64,000 nucleotides of DNA from Microbacterium sulfonylureivorans (GCF_003999995.1 NZ_RJAD01000001.1:62001-126000), one strand, 5' to 3'; numbered from the stretch's first letter, positions 24,526 to 33,630 are shown. Notes: a model not told the origin generated them from the letters alone. Translations and numbers: made by a program.

Positions 24526-26646
24526 GTGAGCGACGACACCACCGACCTGCGCGACGAGGCCCTTGCAGCGCTGCGCCGACTGGTCGACCGAGACGACGCC
24601 TCGTTCCACGACGGCCAGTTCGAGGCGATCGAGACGCTCGTGCAGCAGCGCGCCCGAGCGCTCGTCGTGCAGCGCACGGGATGGGGCAAGTCGGCGGTCT
24701 ACTTCGTCGCGACGCTGCTGCTGCGTCGCCGCGGCACCGGGCCCACCATCCTCGTCTCGCCGCTGCTCGCCCTCATGCGCGACCAGGTGGCGGCGGCCGA
24801 GCGGGCGGGCGTGCGCGCGGCCAGCATCAACTCGGCCAATCCCCTCGAGTGGGCCGGCATCCTCACCCGCCTGGGCGACGACGAGATCGACGTGCTCCTG
24901 GTCAGCCCCGAGCGTCTGAACAATCCGCGCTTCCGCGATGAGCAGCTGCCTGCTCTGATGGCGCGCGTCGGCCTGCTCGTCGTCGACGAGGCGCACTGCA
25001 TCTCCGACTGGGGCCACGACTTCCGGCCCGACTACCGGCGCCTGCGCGACCTCATCGCCGGCATGCCCGTGGGCGTCCCGGTGCTGGCCACGACGGCCAC
25101 CGCGAACGAACGTGTCGTGCACGACGTCGAAGAGCAGCTCGGCGCCGGCGGGGTGGGGGTGCTGACGATCCGCGGGCCCCTCGCACGCGAGTCGCTGCGC
25201 CTCGGCGTGCTCCGGCTGCCGGATGCCGCGACCCGCCTGGCGTGGCTGCTCAGCCACCTCGGCGACCTTCCGGGCAGCGGCATCATCTATGCGCTCACCG
25301 TTTCGGCGGCCGAAGACACCGCGCGCCTGCTGCGCGAAGCCGGCCACGAGGTGAGGGCGTACACCGGGCAGACCGACACCGCCGAGCGGGAGGAGTCCGA
25401 GCGGCTGCTGAAGGAGAACCGGGTGAAGGCCCTGGTCGCCACGAGCGCGCTCGGCATGGGCTTCGACAAGCCCGACCTCTCGTTCGTCATCCACCTCGGG
25501 GCGCCGTCGACGCCCGTCGCGTACTACCAGCAGGTCGGCCGCGCGGGGCGCGCGACCGCGCGGGCCGACGTCCTGCTCCTCCCCGGACCGGAGGACCAGG
25601 CGATCTGGCAGTACTTCGCCACATCGTCGATGCCCGACGAGGGGAAGGCGAAGGCGGTGCTCGACGAGCTCGCCCACGAGGGAGGTCCCCTCTCGACCGT
25701 CGCGCTCGAGGCCCGGGTCGACATCCGTCGCAGCCGGCTGGAGCTGCTCCTCAAGGTGCTCGACGTCGACGGCGCGGTCGACCGCGTGCAGGGCGGCTGG
25801 CTCTCGACGGGGGCGCCGTGGACCTACGACGCGGAACGGTACGGGCGCATCGCGGAGGCGCGGACGCGCGAGCAGCAGTCCATGATCGAGTACGAGACGA
25901 CGTCGGGATGCCGCATGGAGTTCCTGCAGCGGGCGCTCGACGATCCGGCCGCCGCACCGTGCGGTCGCTGCGACAACTGCACGCAGGCCTGGTATCCGAC
26001 CGATCTCTCCCCCGAGACGACCGCGGCCGCCGACGCCGCGATGAACCGCGTGGGCGTGCTGGTCGAGCCGCGCGCCCAGTGGCCCAGCGGCATGATCCGC
26101 CTCGGGATCGACCTGCGCGGCAACATCGCCCCGGGCGAGCGACTCGAGCCGGGCAGGGCCCTCGCACGGCTCACCGACCTCGGGTGGGGCGGGCCGTTGC
26201 GCGCTCTGTTCGCGCCCGGGGCGCCCGACGCGACGGTATCGCCCGCGATGGCGGCAGCGTGCGTCCGCGTGCTCGCGGACTGGGGCTGGGAGACCCGGCC
26301 GGCGGCGGTGATCGCGATGCCGTCCCGCGCGCACCCGACGCTGGTGGCCTCGCTGGCCCGCACGATCGCGGAGGTCGGCCGTCTTCCCCTCCTCGGAGCG
26401 CTCGAGCTCACCGGCACCGGTCCCGGCGGCGCCGGCGGCAACAGCGCGTATCGGCTGGCGGGTGTGGCCGACAGCTTCGCCGTGGGTCCGGCGCTCGCGG
26501 GTGCGCTCGCAGGGCTCGAGGGCGCTCCGGTGCTGCTCGTCGACGACCTCGTCGACAGCCGCTGGTCGATGACTGTCGCCGGGCGCCGGCTGCGCCAGGC
26601 AGGCGCCGGCCCGGTGCTGCCCTTCGCGCTGGCGGCACGGGCCTAG
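24526..26646 (+). CDS. RecQ-family ATP-dependent DNA helicase with a PRTase-like C-terminal motif
   Basis: A 706-residue SF2 helicase. Visible motifs: QRTGWGKSAVYF (Walker A), LLVVDEAHCISDWGHDFRP (DEAH plus the RecQ aromatic loop), ALGMGFDKPDLSFVIH, QQVGRAGR, and a zinc-binding region with CGRCDNCTQAWY. The C-terminal ~200 residues are not the usual HRDC domain; they end in LLVDDLVDSRWSMT, which looks like the PRPP-binding motif of phosphoribosyltransferases. Start chosen at 24526 by the leaderless promoter; GTG 24463 is the alternative. It should unwind DNA in recombination repair. Confidence 0.86.
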   Translation: MSDDTTDLRDEALAALRRLVDRDDASFHDGQFEAIETLVQQRARALVVQRTGWGKSAVYFVATLLLRRRGTGPTILVSPLLALMRDQVAAAERAGVRAASINSANPLEWAGILTRLGDDEIDVLLVSPERLNNPRFRDEQLPALMARVGLLVVDEAHCISDWGHDFRPDYRRLRDLIAGMPVGVPVLATTATANERVVHDVEEQLGAGGVGVLTIRGPLARESLRLGVLRLPDAATRLAWLLSHLGDLPGSGIIYALTVSAAEDTARLLREAGHEVRAYTGQTDTAEREESERLLKENRVKALVATSALGMGFDKPDLSFVIHLGAPSTPVAYYQQVGRAGRATARADVLLLPGPEDQAIWQYFATSSMPDEGKAKAVLDELAHEGGPLSTVALEARVDIRRSRLELLLKVLDVDGAVDRVQGGWLSTGAPWTYDAERYGRIAEARTREQQSMIEYETTSGCRMEFLQRALDDPAAAPCGRCDNCTQAWYPTDLSPETTAAADAAMNRVGVLVEPRAQWPSGMIRLGIDLRGNIAPGERLEPGRALARLTDLGWGGPLRALFAPGAPDATVSPAMAAACVRVLADWGWETRPAAVIAMPSRAHPTLVASLARTIAEVGRLPLLGALELTGTGPGGAGGNSAYRLAGVADSFAVGPALAGALAGLEGAPVLLVDDLVDSRWSMTVAGRRLRQAGAGPVLPFALAARA

Positions 26647-26674
26647 CCGCCGCGAGCACCTCGGTGGAGGCGCG

Positions 26675-28000
26675 TCAGGCGAACAGCCCCGCGCCGACGA
26701 ACGACCCCGGCGCGACGCCCGGAGGAACCGCCCAGATCCCCGATCCGACGTGACGGAGATACTCGTTCATCACATCGCTCGACAGAGACCGCTGCACCCG
26801 CACGAACTGCTCGGGGTCGCGCTGGAACGACAGGAAGAACAGCCCCGCGTCGAGCCTGCCGAGATCGTTGTTGCCGTCGACGAAGTTGTAGCCCCGCCGC
26901 AGCATCCGGACGCCGCCGTTCGTGTCGGGATGGGCGAGCCGCACGTGGCTCGCCGCGGGGATGACGGCCGCGCCCGAGGCATCCGTCGCCGTGAAGTCGG
27001 GCTCGGTGAACTCGCTGCCGCCCGAGAGCGGCGCACCCTGCCCCTTGTCGCGTCCGATGATCGACTGCTGCTCCGACAGGCGCACACGGTCCCACGTCTC
27101 CACGAGCATGGCGATCTTGCGCGCGACGAGGTATGAGCCGCCGGCCATCCAGACCGGCTCGTCGGATGCCGCGACCCACACGTGGTCGTCGAGCGCCGCC
27201 CGGTCGTCGGCGAGGATGTTGGCGGTGCCGTCCTTGAACCCGAACAGGTTGCGCGGCGTGGACTGCCCGACCGTCGTCCGCGAGGTGCGGCCGAAGCCGA
27301 GCTGCGACCAGCGCAGCCGTGCCCGGCCGAACGCGATGCGACTCAGGTTGCGGATGGCGTGGACGGCGACCTGCGGGTCGTCGGCGCACGCCTGGATGCA
27401 CAGGTCGCCCCCCGAGGCGTCGGGGTTCAGATCGTCGCCGAGGAACGCCGGGAGCCGCTCGAGCGAGGCCGGGCGCTGCCCCGCGATGCCGTAGCGGTCC
27501 GCGCCGTCGAGCTCGAACAGGGTGGGACCGAACCCGAACGTGATGGTCAGGCCGCTCGCCGGGAGCCCGAGCGCCTCGCCGGTGTCGTCGGGCGGTGCTT
27601 CGAGCGATCCGCCGACGGCGCCGGACGCGCTCACGTCGAGCCCCTGGGTCATGCGCGCGGCGGCATACGACCAGTCCTGCAGCAGCGTGACGAGGTCATC
27701 GCGGTCGGTGCGTGCCATCATGTCGAACGATGCGAAGTGCAGGTGGTCCTGCACCGGGGTCGTGATCCCTGCCTGGTGCGCCCCGTAGAAGTCGTAGACG
27801 GATGCCGCGGCATCCCGTTCCTTCGCCCGCCCCACGGCGACGCCCGCGGTCGCTCCCGCGGCGGCGCCGACGGCGAGACCGGCCGCGCCGGCCCCCAGGG
27901 CGAGGCCGAGGAGCCCGCGCCGCGAGACGCCGGCGGACGCCTCGACCGGCCCGGCGTCGTGCGCCAGGCTCGTCGATGAGGTGTCGTCAGGACGGATCAT
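26675..28000 (-). CDS. efeB: Dyp-type peroxidase EfeB (deferrochelatase)
   Basis: A 441-residue heme peroxidase. A twin-arginine signal (SRRGLLGLALGAGAAG, residues ~25-40) shows Tat export. The Dyp signature GFKDGTANIL holds the GxxDG motif, and a distal His/Arg region follows. It starts 1 nt after the efeO stop. In EfeUOB systems it oxidises Fe2+ or removes iron from heme on the cell surface. The operon sits behind a DtxR/IdeR-like box. Confidence 0.93.
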   Translation of the reverse strand: MIRPDDTSSTSLAHDAGPVEASAGVSRRGLLGLALGAGAAGLAVGAAAGATAGVAVGRAKERDAAASVYDFYGAHQAGITTPVQDHLHFASFDMMARTDRDDLVTLLQDWSYAAARMTQGLDVSASGAVGGSLEAPPDDTGEALGLPASGLTITFGFGPTLFELDGADRYGIAGQRPASLERLPAFLGDDLNPDASGGDLCIQACADDPQVAVHAIRNLSRIAFGRARLRWSQLGFGRTSRTTVGQSTPRNLFGFKDGTANILADDRAALDDHVWVAASDEPVWMAGGSYLVARKIAMLVETWDRVRLSEQQSIIGRDKGQGAPLSGGSEFTEPDFTATDASGAAVIPAASHVRLAHPDTNGGVRMLRRGYNFVDGNNDLGRLDAGLFFLSFQRDPEQFVRVQRSLSSDVMNEYLRHVGSGIWAVPPGVAPGSFVGAGLFA

Positions 28001-28001
28001 G

Positions 28002-29231
28002 TCACTCCAGGACGGTCACGGTGAGCTGCGACAGCGGCTCGGCGAGGGCGTTGATGAGGTCTGTCAGCTCGCGCTTGTCGTCGGGGGTCAGCGCCGTATA
28101 GGCGACGAAGCCATCGGCCAGCGAGCCGTGCGCCGCGAGCGCGGTCTCGAGCTCGGTGTAGCCGGCGTCGATGTCGGCGACGAGCGCCTCGCCCGCGTCG
28201 CCCTTCGACGCGGCGAAGTCGCGAGCGAGCGAGAAGGCCATCTTCGAGCCCTCCACGTTGGCCGCGAAGTCCCACAGGTCGGTGCCCGACCACCAGTCCT
28301 CCTCACCGGTGATCTTGCCGGTGGCGACCTCGTCGAGCAGCGCGATGGCGCCGTTCGAGATGCCGGCGACGCCCTGCTCGTCGAGCGCGGTCTGGAAGTC
28401 GGCGGAGTGGACGTAGTCGTACAGCTCCTGCACGTCGGCGATCAGCTGGTCTCCGAACGCGGCGCGCTCGTCCTCGGCGGACGGCGCCCAGTCCTGCCAG
28501 GCCGGGGTCTCGCCGTCGGCGTTGAGCGCGTCCTCGGCGGGAACCCACAGGTCCTTCTCGATGCGGTGGAACCCGGTCCAGTCGAGGCCCTCCGCGACGG
28601 CGTCGACCTCGCGGTAGTCGATGCGCGGATCGAGGTCGCCCAGCGCCTCGGCGACCGGCTCGATGCGCTCGTAGTACGCGCGCACCTGCGGGAACTGCTC
28701 CCGCGCGGCCGCGTCGTCGCCGGACTCGTACGCCGCGGCGAACGTCTCGACGGCGGGGAGCAGCTGGCCGACCTGATCCTTCACGAACGCCGCGTACAGG
28801 TCGACGGCCTGCTGCTTCTGCTCGGCGTCGGGCCCGTCGATCGCGACGGCCTCGCCCGTGACCGAGAACGCGGTCTTGCCGACGCCGTCGCCGACCATGC
28901 CCGGCTTGCACAGCGTGAAGTACTCGCCGGGCTGCGCCACGACGGTGAGCGTGCGGGATGCCCCGGGCGCGATGTTCTCGACTTCACCGACGATGCGGAG
29001 CCCGTCGTCGGCGAGCAGGTAGAACTCCGTGACCTCGTCCCCGGTGTTCTCGACGTCGAAGGCCAGCGTGCCGCTCTTCGCGGCGCCTGCGGAGACCTCG
29101 CAGCCGTCGGCGGTGGAGGTGACGGCGAGGGCGTCGGATGCCGCGGCGTCGGCCTTGGCTACACAGCCGGCGAGCGCGAGCGTGCCGACGGTCAGGGCGG
29201 CGATCGCCGCGGGGAGTCGAAGCGTGGTCAT
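28002..29231 (-). CDS. efeO: Iron uptake system lipoprotein EfeO
   Basis: A 409-residue exported lipoprotein: signal ending in LALAGC (lipobox Cys22). An N-terminal cupredoxin-like domain (~35-130) follows, then an M75/EfeO imelysin-like helical domain (~140-405) with GFHRIEKDLW. It binds ferrous or ferric iron outside the membrane for EfeU and EfeB. AAGGAG 4 nt before the ATG sets the start. It overlaps efeU as ATGA and is followed 1 nt later by efeB. Confidence 0.93.
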   Translation of the reverse strand: MTTLRLPAAIAALTVGTLALAGCVAKADAAASDALAVTSTADGCEVSAGAAKSGTLAFDVENTGDEVTEFYLLADDGLRIVGEVENIAPGASRTLTVVAQPGEYFTLCKPGMVGDGVGKTAFSVTGEAVAIDGPDAEQKQQAVDLYAAFVKDQVGQLLPAVETFAAAYESGDDAAAREQFPQVRAYYERIEPVAEALGDLDPRIDYREVDAVAEGLDWTGFHRIEKDLWVPAEDALNADGETPAWQDWAPSAEDERAAFGDQLIADVQELYDYVHSADFQTALDEQGVAGISNGAIALLDEVATGKITGEEDWWSGTDLWDFAANVEGSKMAFSLARDFAASKGDAGEALVADIDAGYTELETALAAHGSLADGFVAYTALTPDDKRELTDLINALAEPLSQLTVTVLE

Positions 29232-30271
29232 GTGGCTCCTTGCCGTGGAGTCGTGGGGACGACGGTGGTCTCGGGGACGAGCGCCTCGGAAACGAGGGCC
29301 TCGGGAACGAACGCGGCCTCGCGATCGGCGGTGGGCGCGGGTCGGGCGAGGACCCGAGACGGCGCCGGACGGAATTGCCGGCGCGCCCACAGCCCGCCGA
29401 CGATCGCGACGTAGAGCACCCAGGCGACGACCTGCAGCCACGACATGCGCGGCATGAAGCCGACGGTCGCCTGCAGGATCGCGGCGAGGGGGCCGCCGGG
29501 CGGGATCGCCGCGCTGAGGTCGAAGGCCCAGCCGAACGGGAAGGCCGCCCAGCCGATCGCGACGAGTCCGGTTGCGGCGTCGATCGGAGCGGCGTCGGTG
29601 AAGGGGCCCGGGAGCGCGCCGGCCTCCTGCAGGTCGTGGATGCCGTACGCGAGCACGCCGGCGGCGACGATGATGAGGAACGCGCCCGTCCAGGTGAAGA
29701 ACCGGCGCAGGTCGAGGCGCAGCATCCCTCGCGCCAGCAGCCAGCCGAGCAGGACGGCGGCGGCGAGACCGAGCAGGGCGCCGAGGAGCGCACTCGGGGC
29801 ATCGCCGAACGACTGCACCATCGACCACAGCAGGAGCGTGGTCTCGACGCCCTCGCGCGCGACGGAGACGAAGCCGATGACGACGATCCCCCAGAGCCCG
29901 CCCGTCGCGAGGGCGCGGTCGATGTCGCCCTCGAGCGCGCGCTTGAGGGTGCGCGCGGTGCGCTGCATCCAGAAGATCATCCAGGTGACCATCGCGACGG
30001 TGAGCAGCGACAGCGTTCCGCCGAGGAGCTCCTGCGCCTCGAACGTCAGCGAGTAGGCGCCGAACGTGAGGACGGCGCCGATCAGCAGTGCCAGGGCGAC
30101 GGCGAGACCGACTCCCGCCCACATCCGCGGCAGGACGTCGCGTCGTCCGAGCTTCGTCAGGTAGGCGACGAGTATGCCCACGACCAGCGCGGCTTCGAGG
30201 CCTTCGCGCAGGCCGATGAGGAGCGTAGCGAGCAACGGGGATCCAACTTCGTTCGGGGAGGTGCGGCCCAC
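29228..30271 (-). CDS. efeU: Ferrous iron permease EfeU (FTR1 family)
   Basis: A 347-residue permease with about seven membrane helices. It carries the two REGLE-type iron motifs of the FTR1 family: REGLEAALVV (residues ~22-31) and REGVETTLLL (~135-144). The C-terminal 60 residues are a charged, low-complexity tail. The GTG at 30271 is the longest start; a TTG about 36 nt downstream is possible, as I see no convincing Shine-Dalgarno. An IdeR/DtxR-like box lies 29 nt upstream of the start. Confidence 0.92.
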   Translation of the reverse strand: MGRTSPNEVGSPLLATLLIGLREGLEAALVVGILVAYLTKLGRRDVLPRMWAGVGLAVALALLIGAVLTFGAYSLTFEAQELLGGTLSLLTVAMVTWMIFWMQRTARTLKRALEGDIDRALATGGLWGIVVIGFVSVAREGVETTLLLWSMVQSFGDAPSALLGALLGLAAAVLLGWLLARGMLRLDLRRFFTWTGAFLIIVAAGVLAYGIHDLQEAGALPGPFTDAAPIDAATGLVAIGWAAFPFGWAFDLSAAIPPGGPLAAILQATVGFMPRMSWLQVVAWVLYVAIVGGLWARRQFRPAPSRVLARPAPTADREAAFVPEALVSEALVPETTVVPTTPRQGAT

Positions 30272-30299
30272 CGTCGCGTCACCGGAGACGTCACGGGTA

Positions 30300-30318
30300 T
30301 GAGGTAAGCCTTACCTTC
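30300..30318. promoter_or_regulatory. IdeR/DtxR-type iron box upstream of efeUOB
   Basis: AGGTAAGCCTTACCT (30302-30316) is a palindrome with 7-bp arms around a central base and matches the core of the actinobacterial DtxR/IdeR consensus. It sits just 5' of efeU on the minus strand and 3' of the WYL regulator, so it should repress efeUOB when iron is plentiful. Binding itself is inferred. Confidence 0.8.
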
Positions 30319-30322
30319 GAAG

Positions 30323-31306
30323 CTACCCGATTCGTCCGGATGCTGTCCACTCCGTGACGCCGCTCGCCCGCAGGTAGACGTCGGCCAGGTGCTGCAGGTG
30401 CGGCAGCAGCGCGTCCGGTGAGTCCACGGTGAAGTCCATGCCGAGCATCCCGATGTACGCCGCGATCGTCTCGAGGCTGTCGGCCCCGGTGACCAGGATG
30501 GACGTCTCGGCGTCGACCGCCTCGACGACACCCACCGTGGGGTTGATCCGGGCGACCACCCGGTCGGCCGGCGCGGCGATCCGCAGCCGCGCATGCACCT
30601 TCCACCCGCTCGCGGCGATCGTGCGCAGCGCGAACGCGGTGTAGTCGCCCCCCGGGAGCGGCACCGGCGCGAAGGGGCGGCGGGTCGGCATCCGCGGCTC
30701 GACCCAGTCGAGCCGGAACGTCTCCCACTCGCCCGACTCGGGGTCGCGCGCGACGAGGTACCACCGGCGCTGCCAGTTGAGCACCCGGTACGGCTCGACG
30801 CGGCGCGCTTCGCCGCGGTAGTCGAATCGGATCCACTCCCCGTCGTGGACGGCCTGCGCGACGACGCCGAGCGTGCGCGGGTCGACCTGGGGATCGGGCG
30901 CGTCCGTGTCGATGTTCTCGGGGCCGCGGTCCACGCTCGCGCCGACGGCGTCGACCGTCGGCCGCAAGCGCGGGGGAAGCACCTGGAGGAGCTTTGCCAG
31001 GGCGCGGGCTCCGGCATCCTCGATCCCCGCCACCCCCGTCGCCACCCGCAGGCCGATCGCCATCGCGACGGCTTCGTCGTCGTCGAGCAGCAGCGGCGGG
31101 AGCTTTCCGCCGGCGCCGAGCCGGTACGAACCGGCACGACCGCGCGTCGCATCGACGGGGTACCCGAGCGCGCGCAGCCGCTCGACGTCGTTGCGGATGG
31201 TTCGCGGTGACACGTCGAGGCGCCCGGCGAGCTCCGGTCCGCTCCAGTCGCGGCGGGTCTGGAGCAGGGCGAGAAGGGCGAGCATGCGCGCAGAGGTGTC
31301 CGCCAA
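30323..31306 (-). CDS. HTH/WYL-domain transcriptional regulator
   Basis: A 327-residue YafY/PafC-like regulator. An N-terminal DeoR-type helix-turn-helix (~8-60: GPELAGRLDVSPRTIRNDVERL) is followed by a WYL domain (~140-225) with EPYRVLNWQRRWYLVARD; the WYL motif is WYL at about 187-189. It ends with a WCX-like extension. WYL proteins respond to nucleic-acid or stress ligands. It is divergent from the epoxide hydrolase across a 66-nt gap, so it may control that gene; the target is not proven. Confidence 0.85.
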   Translation of the reverse strand: MADTSARMLALLALLQTRRDWSGPELAGRLDVSPRTIRNDVERLRALGYPVDATRGRAGSYRLGAGGKLPPLLLDDDEAVAMAIGLRVATGVAGIEDAGARALAKLLQVLPPRLRPTVDAVGASVDRGPENIDTDAPDPQVDPRTLGVVAQAVHDGEWIRFDYRGEARRVEPYRVLNWQRRWYLVARDPESGEWETFRLDWVEPRMPTRRPFAPVPLPGGDYTAFALRTIAASGWKVHARLRIAAPADRVVARINPTVGVVEAVDAETSILVTGADSLETIAAYIGMLGMDFTVDSPDALLPHLQHLADVYLRASGVTEWTASGRIG

Positions 31307-31359
31307 GAGACTTTCCGTGCCCTCTCGTTAACAGGAAGAAAACGTACCTATATCGACCG

Positions 31360-31365
31360 TAATGT
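31360..31365 (+). promoter_or_regulatory. Leaderless promoter -10 (TAATGT) for the epoxide hydrolase
   Basis: TAATGT lies 7 nt before the ATG at 31373. On the other strand TATAGG (about 31347-31352) may serve the WYL gene. The whole 31307-31372 gap is unusually AT-rich for this window. Confidence 0.55.
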
Positions 31366-31372
31366 CGAAGAC

Positions 31373-32512
31373 ATGAACACCGCAACCGCCTCCACCGAGA
31401 TCCGCCCCTTCCGCGTCGAGATCGCTCAGGCCGACCTGGACGATCTCCTCTCCCGCCTCGCGCGGACCCGTCTGCCCCAGGCCGCACCCGCCGACGACTG
31501 GGAGTCGGGCACACCGACCTCGTATCTCCGCGACGCGGTCGAGCGCTGGCGCGAGGGGTTCGAGTGGCGCGCCGCGGAGGCGCGCATGAACGAGCACCCG
31601 CAGTTCACGACCGAGATCGACGGCCAGACGTTCCACTTCGTTCACGTCCGCTCGCCCCACGCGGGCGCCACGCCGCTGCTGCTCGCCCACACCTACCCGG
31701 GCTCGTTCGTCGACTACCTCGACATGATCGGTGCGCTCGTCGACCCCGTCGCCCACGGCGGCCGGGCGGAGGACGCCTTCGACGTCGTCATCCCCGACGC
31801 CCCCGGGTTCGGGTTCAGCCAGCCTGTCACCGAGGCCGGCTGGACGACCGCACGGGTCGCTGCGGCGTACGACGTGCTCATGCGCCGCCTCGGCTACGTC
31901 TCCTACGGCATCCACGGCAGCGACAACGGCGCGATGGTCGCGCGGGAGCTGGGCCTGCTCGCCCCGGAGGGCTTCCTCGGCCTGCACGTGCTGCAGCTGT
32001 TCTCCTTCCCGTCGGGAGACCCGGCCGAGTTCGAGAAGCTCGAGCCGCAGGACTACGCCGGACTCGAGCACATGCAGTGGTTCCAGTCGGTCGGCGGCTA
32101 CAACACGATGAACGCATCACGGCCGCAGACGATCGCGGCGGGGCTGTCCGACTCGCCGGTCGCCCTCCTCGCCTACTCCGAGCTGTTCAACTCGTTCGGC
32201 AACGGCACGAGCCTCGTGCCCCTCGACGCGATCCTCACCGAGGTGTCCGTCGCCTGGTTCGCGAACGCGTCGGCAGGCATGAGCCGCGCGTACCGCGAGA
32301 ACGCGCTCGCGGAGGCCGAGCCGCGTGTGAGCGAGGCCCGCACCGGCGTCGCGGTGTTCGCCGACGACTTCCAGACGATCAGGGTCTTCGCCGAGCGAGA
32401 CAACGCGAACATCGTGCACTGGAGCCGCTTCGAGCGCGGCGGCCACTATGCCGCGCTCGAGGTTCCCGAGGTCGTCGTCAGCGACATCCGGGCCTTCTTC
32501 GCCCCGGAGTGA
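31373..32512 (+). CDS. Epoxide hydrolase family protein
   Basis: A 379-residue alpha/beta-hydrolase with the EHN N-terminal domain (~10-100). The HTYPGS segment (oxyanion region) starts at His106 and the nucleophile Asp184 lies in HGSDNGAMVARELG. A C-terminal His is in RFERGGHYAALEVPE. Family members open epoxides or haloalkanes with water. The usual WG or DWG around the nucleophile is altered to DNG, so catalysis is likely but not certain. It is read from its own leaderless promoter, divergent from a WYL regulator. Confidence 0.83.
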   Translation: MNTATASTEIRPFRVEIAQADLDDLLSRLARTRLPQAAPADDWESGTPTSYLRDAVERWREGFEWRAAEARMNEHPQFTTEIDGQTFHFVHVRSPHAGATPLLLAHTYPGSFVDYLDMIGALVDPVAHGGRAEDAFDVVIPDAPGFGFSQPVTEAGWTTARVAAAYDVLMRRLGYVSYGIHGSDNGAMVARELGLLAPEGFLGLHVLQLFSFPSGDPAEFEKLEPQDYAGLEHMQWFQSVGGYNTMNASRPQTIAAGLSDSPVALLAYSELFNSFGNGTSLVPLDAILTEVSVAWFANASAGMSRAYRENALAEAEPRVSEARTGVAVFADDFQTIRVFAERDNANIVHWSRFERGGHYAALEVPEVVVSDIRAFFAPE

Positions 32513-32517
32513 ACCCG

Positions 32518-32556
32518 GCGGGCGGGGCGCTCGGCTCGACCGCGCGCCCCGCCCGC
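32518..32556. terminator. Terminator hairpin downstream of the epoxide hydrolase
   Basis: A 13-bp GC stem, GCGGGCGGGGCGC (32518-32530) with GCGCCCCGCCCGC (32544-32556), immediately after the stop. Confidence 0.65.
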
Positions 32557-32577
32557 TTAACCCACTGCAACAAACGA

Positions 32578-32597
32578 GCGGATGCCGAGGCATCCGC
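32578..32597. promoter_or_regulatory. GCGGATGCC palindrome abutting the dioxygenase promoter
   Basis: GCGGATGCC and GGCATCCGC with a 2-nt centre, ending 1 nt before the -10 hexamer TACTCT (32599-32604). It belongs to the GGATGCC hairpin family of this window but here sits where an operator or -35 region would be. Confidence 0.5.
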
Positions 32598-32598
32598 C

Positions 32599-32604
32599 TA
32601 CTCT
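32599..32604 (+). promoter_or_regulatory. Leaderless promoter -10 (TACTCT) for the dioxygenase
   Basis: TACTCT ends 6 nt before the ATG at 32611, with no ribosome site. Confidence 0.58.
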
Positions 32605-32610
32605 CGGGTC

Positions 32611-33630
32611 ATGAGCGACCTGAACCTGCCGATCCTCGATCTGTCGCAGCTCGACGAAGGCCCCGAGGCGGCCTCCCGATTCCGCGACGACCTTCGTGCG
32701 GCGACCCACGACGTCGGGTTCTTCTACCTGACCGGAACGGGGATCTCGCCGGCGCTCGAGGCGCGCCTGCACCGGGCCGCGCGCGACTTCTTCGCCCTTC
32801 CCGAGGCGGACAAGCTCGCGATCGAGAACGTCAAGAGCCCGCACTTCCGCGGGTACACGCGCATCGGCGGCGAGCGCACCCAGGGCAAGGTCGACTGGCG
32901 CGAGCAGATCGACATCGGGCCGGAGCGCGAGGCCGTCGCCGACACCGGCGCCGCCGACTTCTTCCGTCTCGTCGGACCGAACCTGTGGCCGGACGCCCAG
33001 CCCGAGCTGCGCGAGGTGGTGTCGGAGTGGCACGACCACCTGTCGGGCGTCGCGCGCAAGCTGCTGCGCGCGTGGGCACTGTCGCTGGGCGCTGCGGAGA
33101 ACTACTTCGACGAGCACTTCGGCGAACCGTCGACGCTCATCAAGATCGTCCGGTACCCGGGCAAGGAGGACCCGACGCCGCAACAGGGAGTCGGCGCGCA
33201 CAAGGACTCCGGCGTTCTGACGCTGCTGTGGGTCGAGCCCGGCAAGGGAGGCCTGCAGGTCGAGCGCGACGGTGAGTGGGTCGACGCCCCACCGGTGCCG
33301 GGCGCGTTCGTCGTCAACATCGGCGAGCTCCTCGAGTACGCGACGCAGGGGTACCTCATCGCGACGAAGCACCGCGTGATCTCGCCCCGCTACCCCGACG
33401 ACCGCATCTCGGTGCCCTTCTTCTTCAACCCGGCCCTCGACAAGCGCCTGCCGCTCATCGAGCTGCCGGCGGAGCTGGCGGCCGAGGCGCGCGGAGTGAC
33501 GCGAGACCCGGCGAACCCGATCCACGCGCTCTACGGCGAGAACGCCCTGAAGTCGCGGCTGCGTGCGCATCCCGACGTGGCCGAGATCCACCACGCCGAT
33601 CTCGTCGCCGCACGCTCGGCGACCGTCTGA
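32611..33630 (+). CDS. Isopenicillin N synthase-like Fe(II) dioxygenase
   Basis: A 339-residue 2-oxoglutarate/Fe(II)-type dioxygenase. The iron ligands are in GAHKDSG (His197, Asp199) and TKHRVIS (His254), and the cosubstrate motif is RISVPFF (Arg265, Ser267). These are the marks of the IPNS/plant 2-ODD superfamily. No antibiotic cluster is nearby, so a general oxidative role (as in ethylene-forming or gibberellin oxidase-like relatives) is as likely as any. The substrate is unknown. Confidence 0.85.
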   Translation: MSDLNLPILDLSQLDEGPEAASRFRDDLRAATHDVGFFYLTGTGISPALEARLHRAARDFFALPEADKLAIENVKSPHFRGYTRIGGERTQGKVDWREQIDIGPEREAVADTGAADFFRLVGPNLWPDAQPELREVVSEWHDHLSGVARKLLRAWALSLGAAENYFDEHFGEPSTLIKIVRYPGKEDPTPQQGVGAHKDSGVLTLLWVEPGKGGLQVERDGEWVDAPPVPGAFVVNIGELLEYATQGYLIATKHRVISPRYPDDRISVPFFFNPALDKRLPLIELPAELAAEARGVTRDPANPIHALYGENALKSRLRAHPDVAEIHHADLVAARSATV

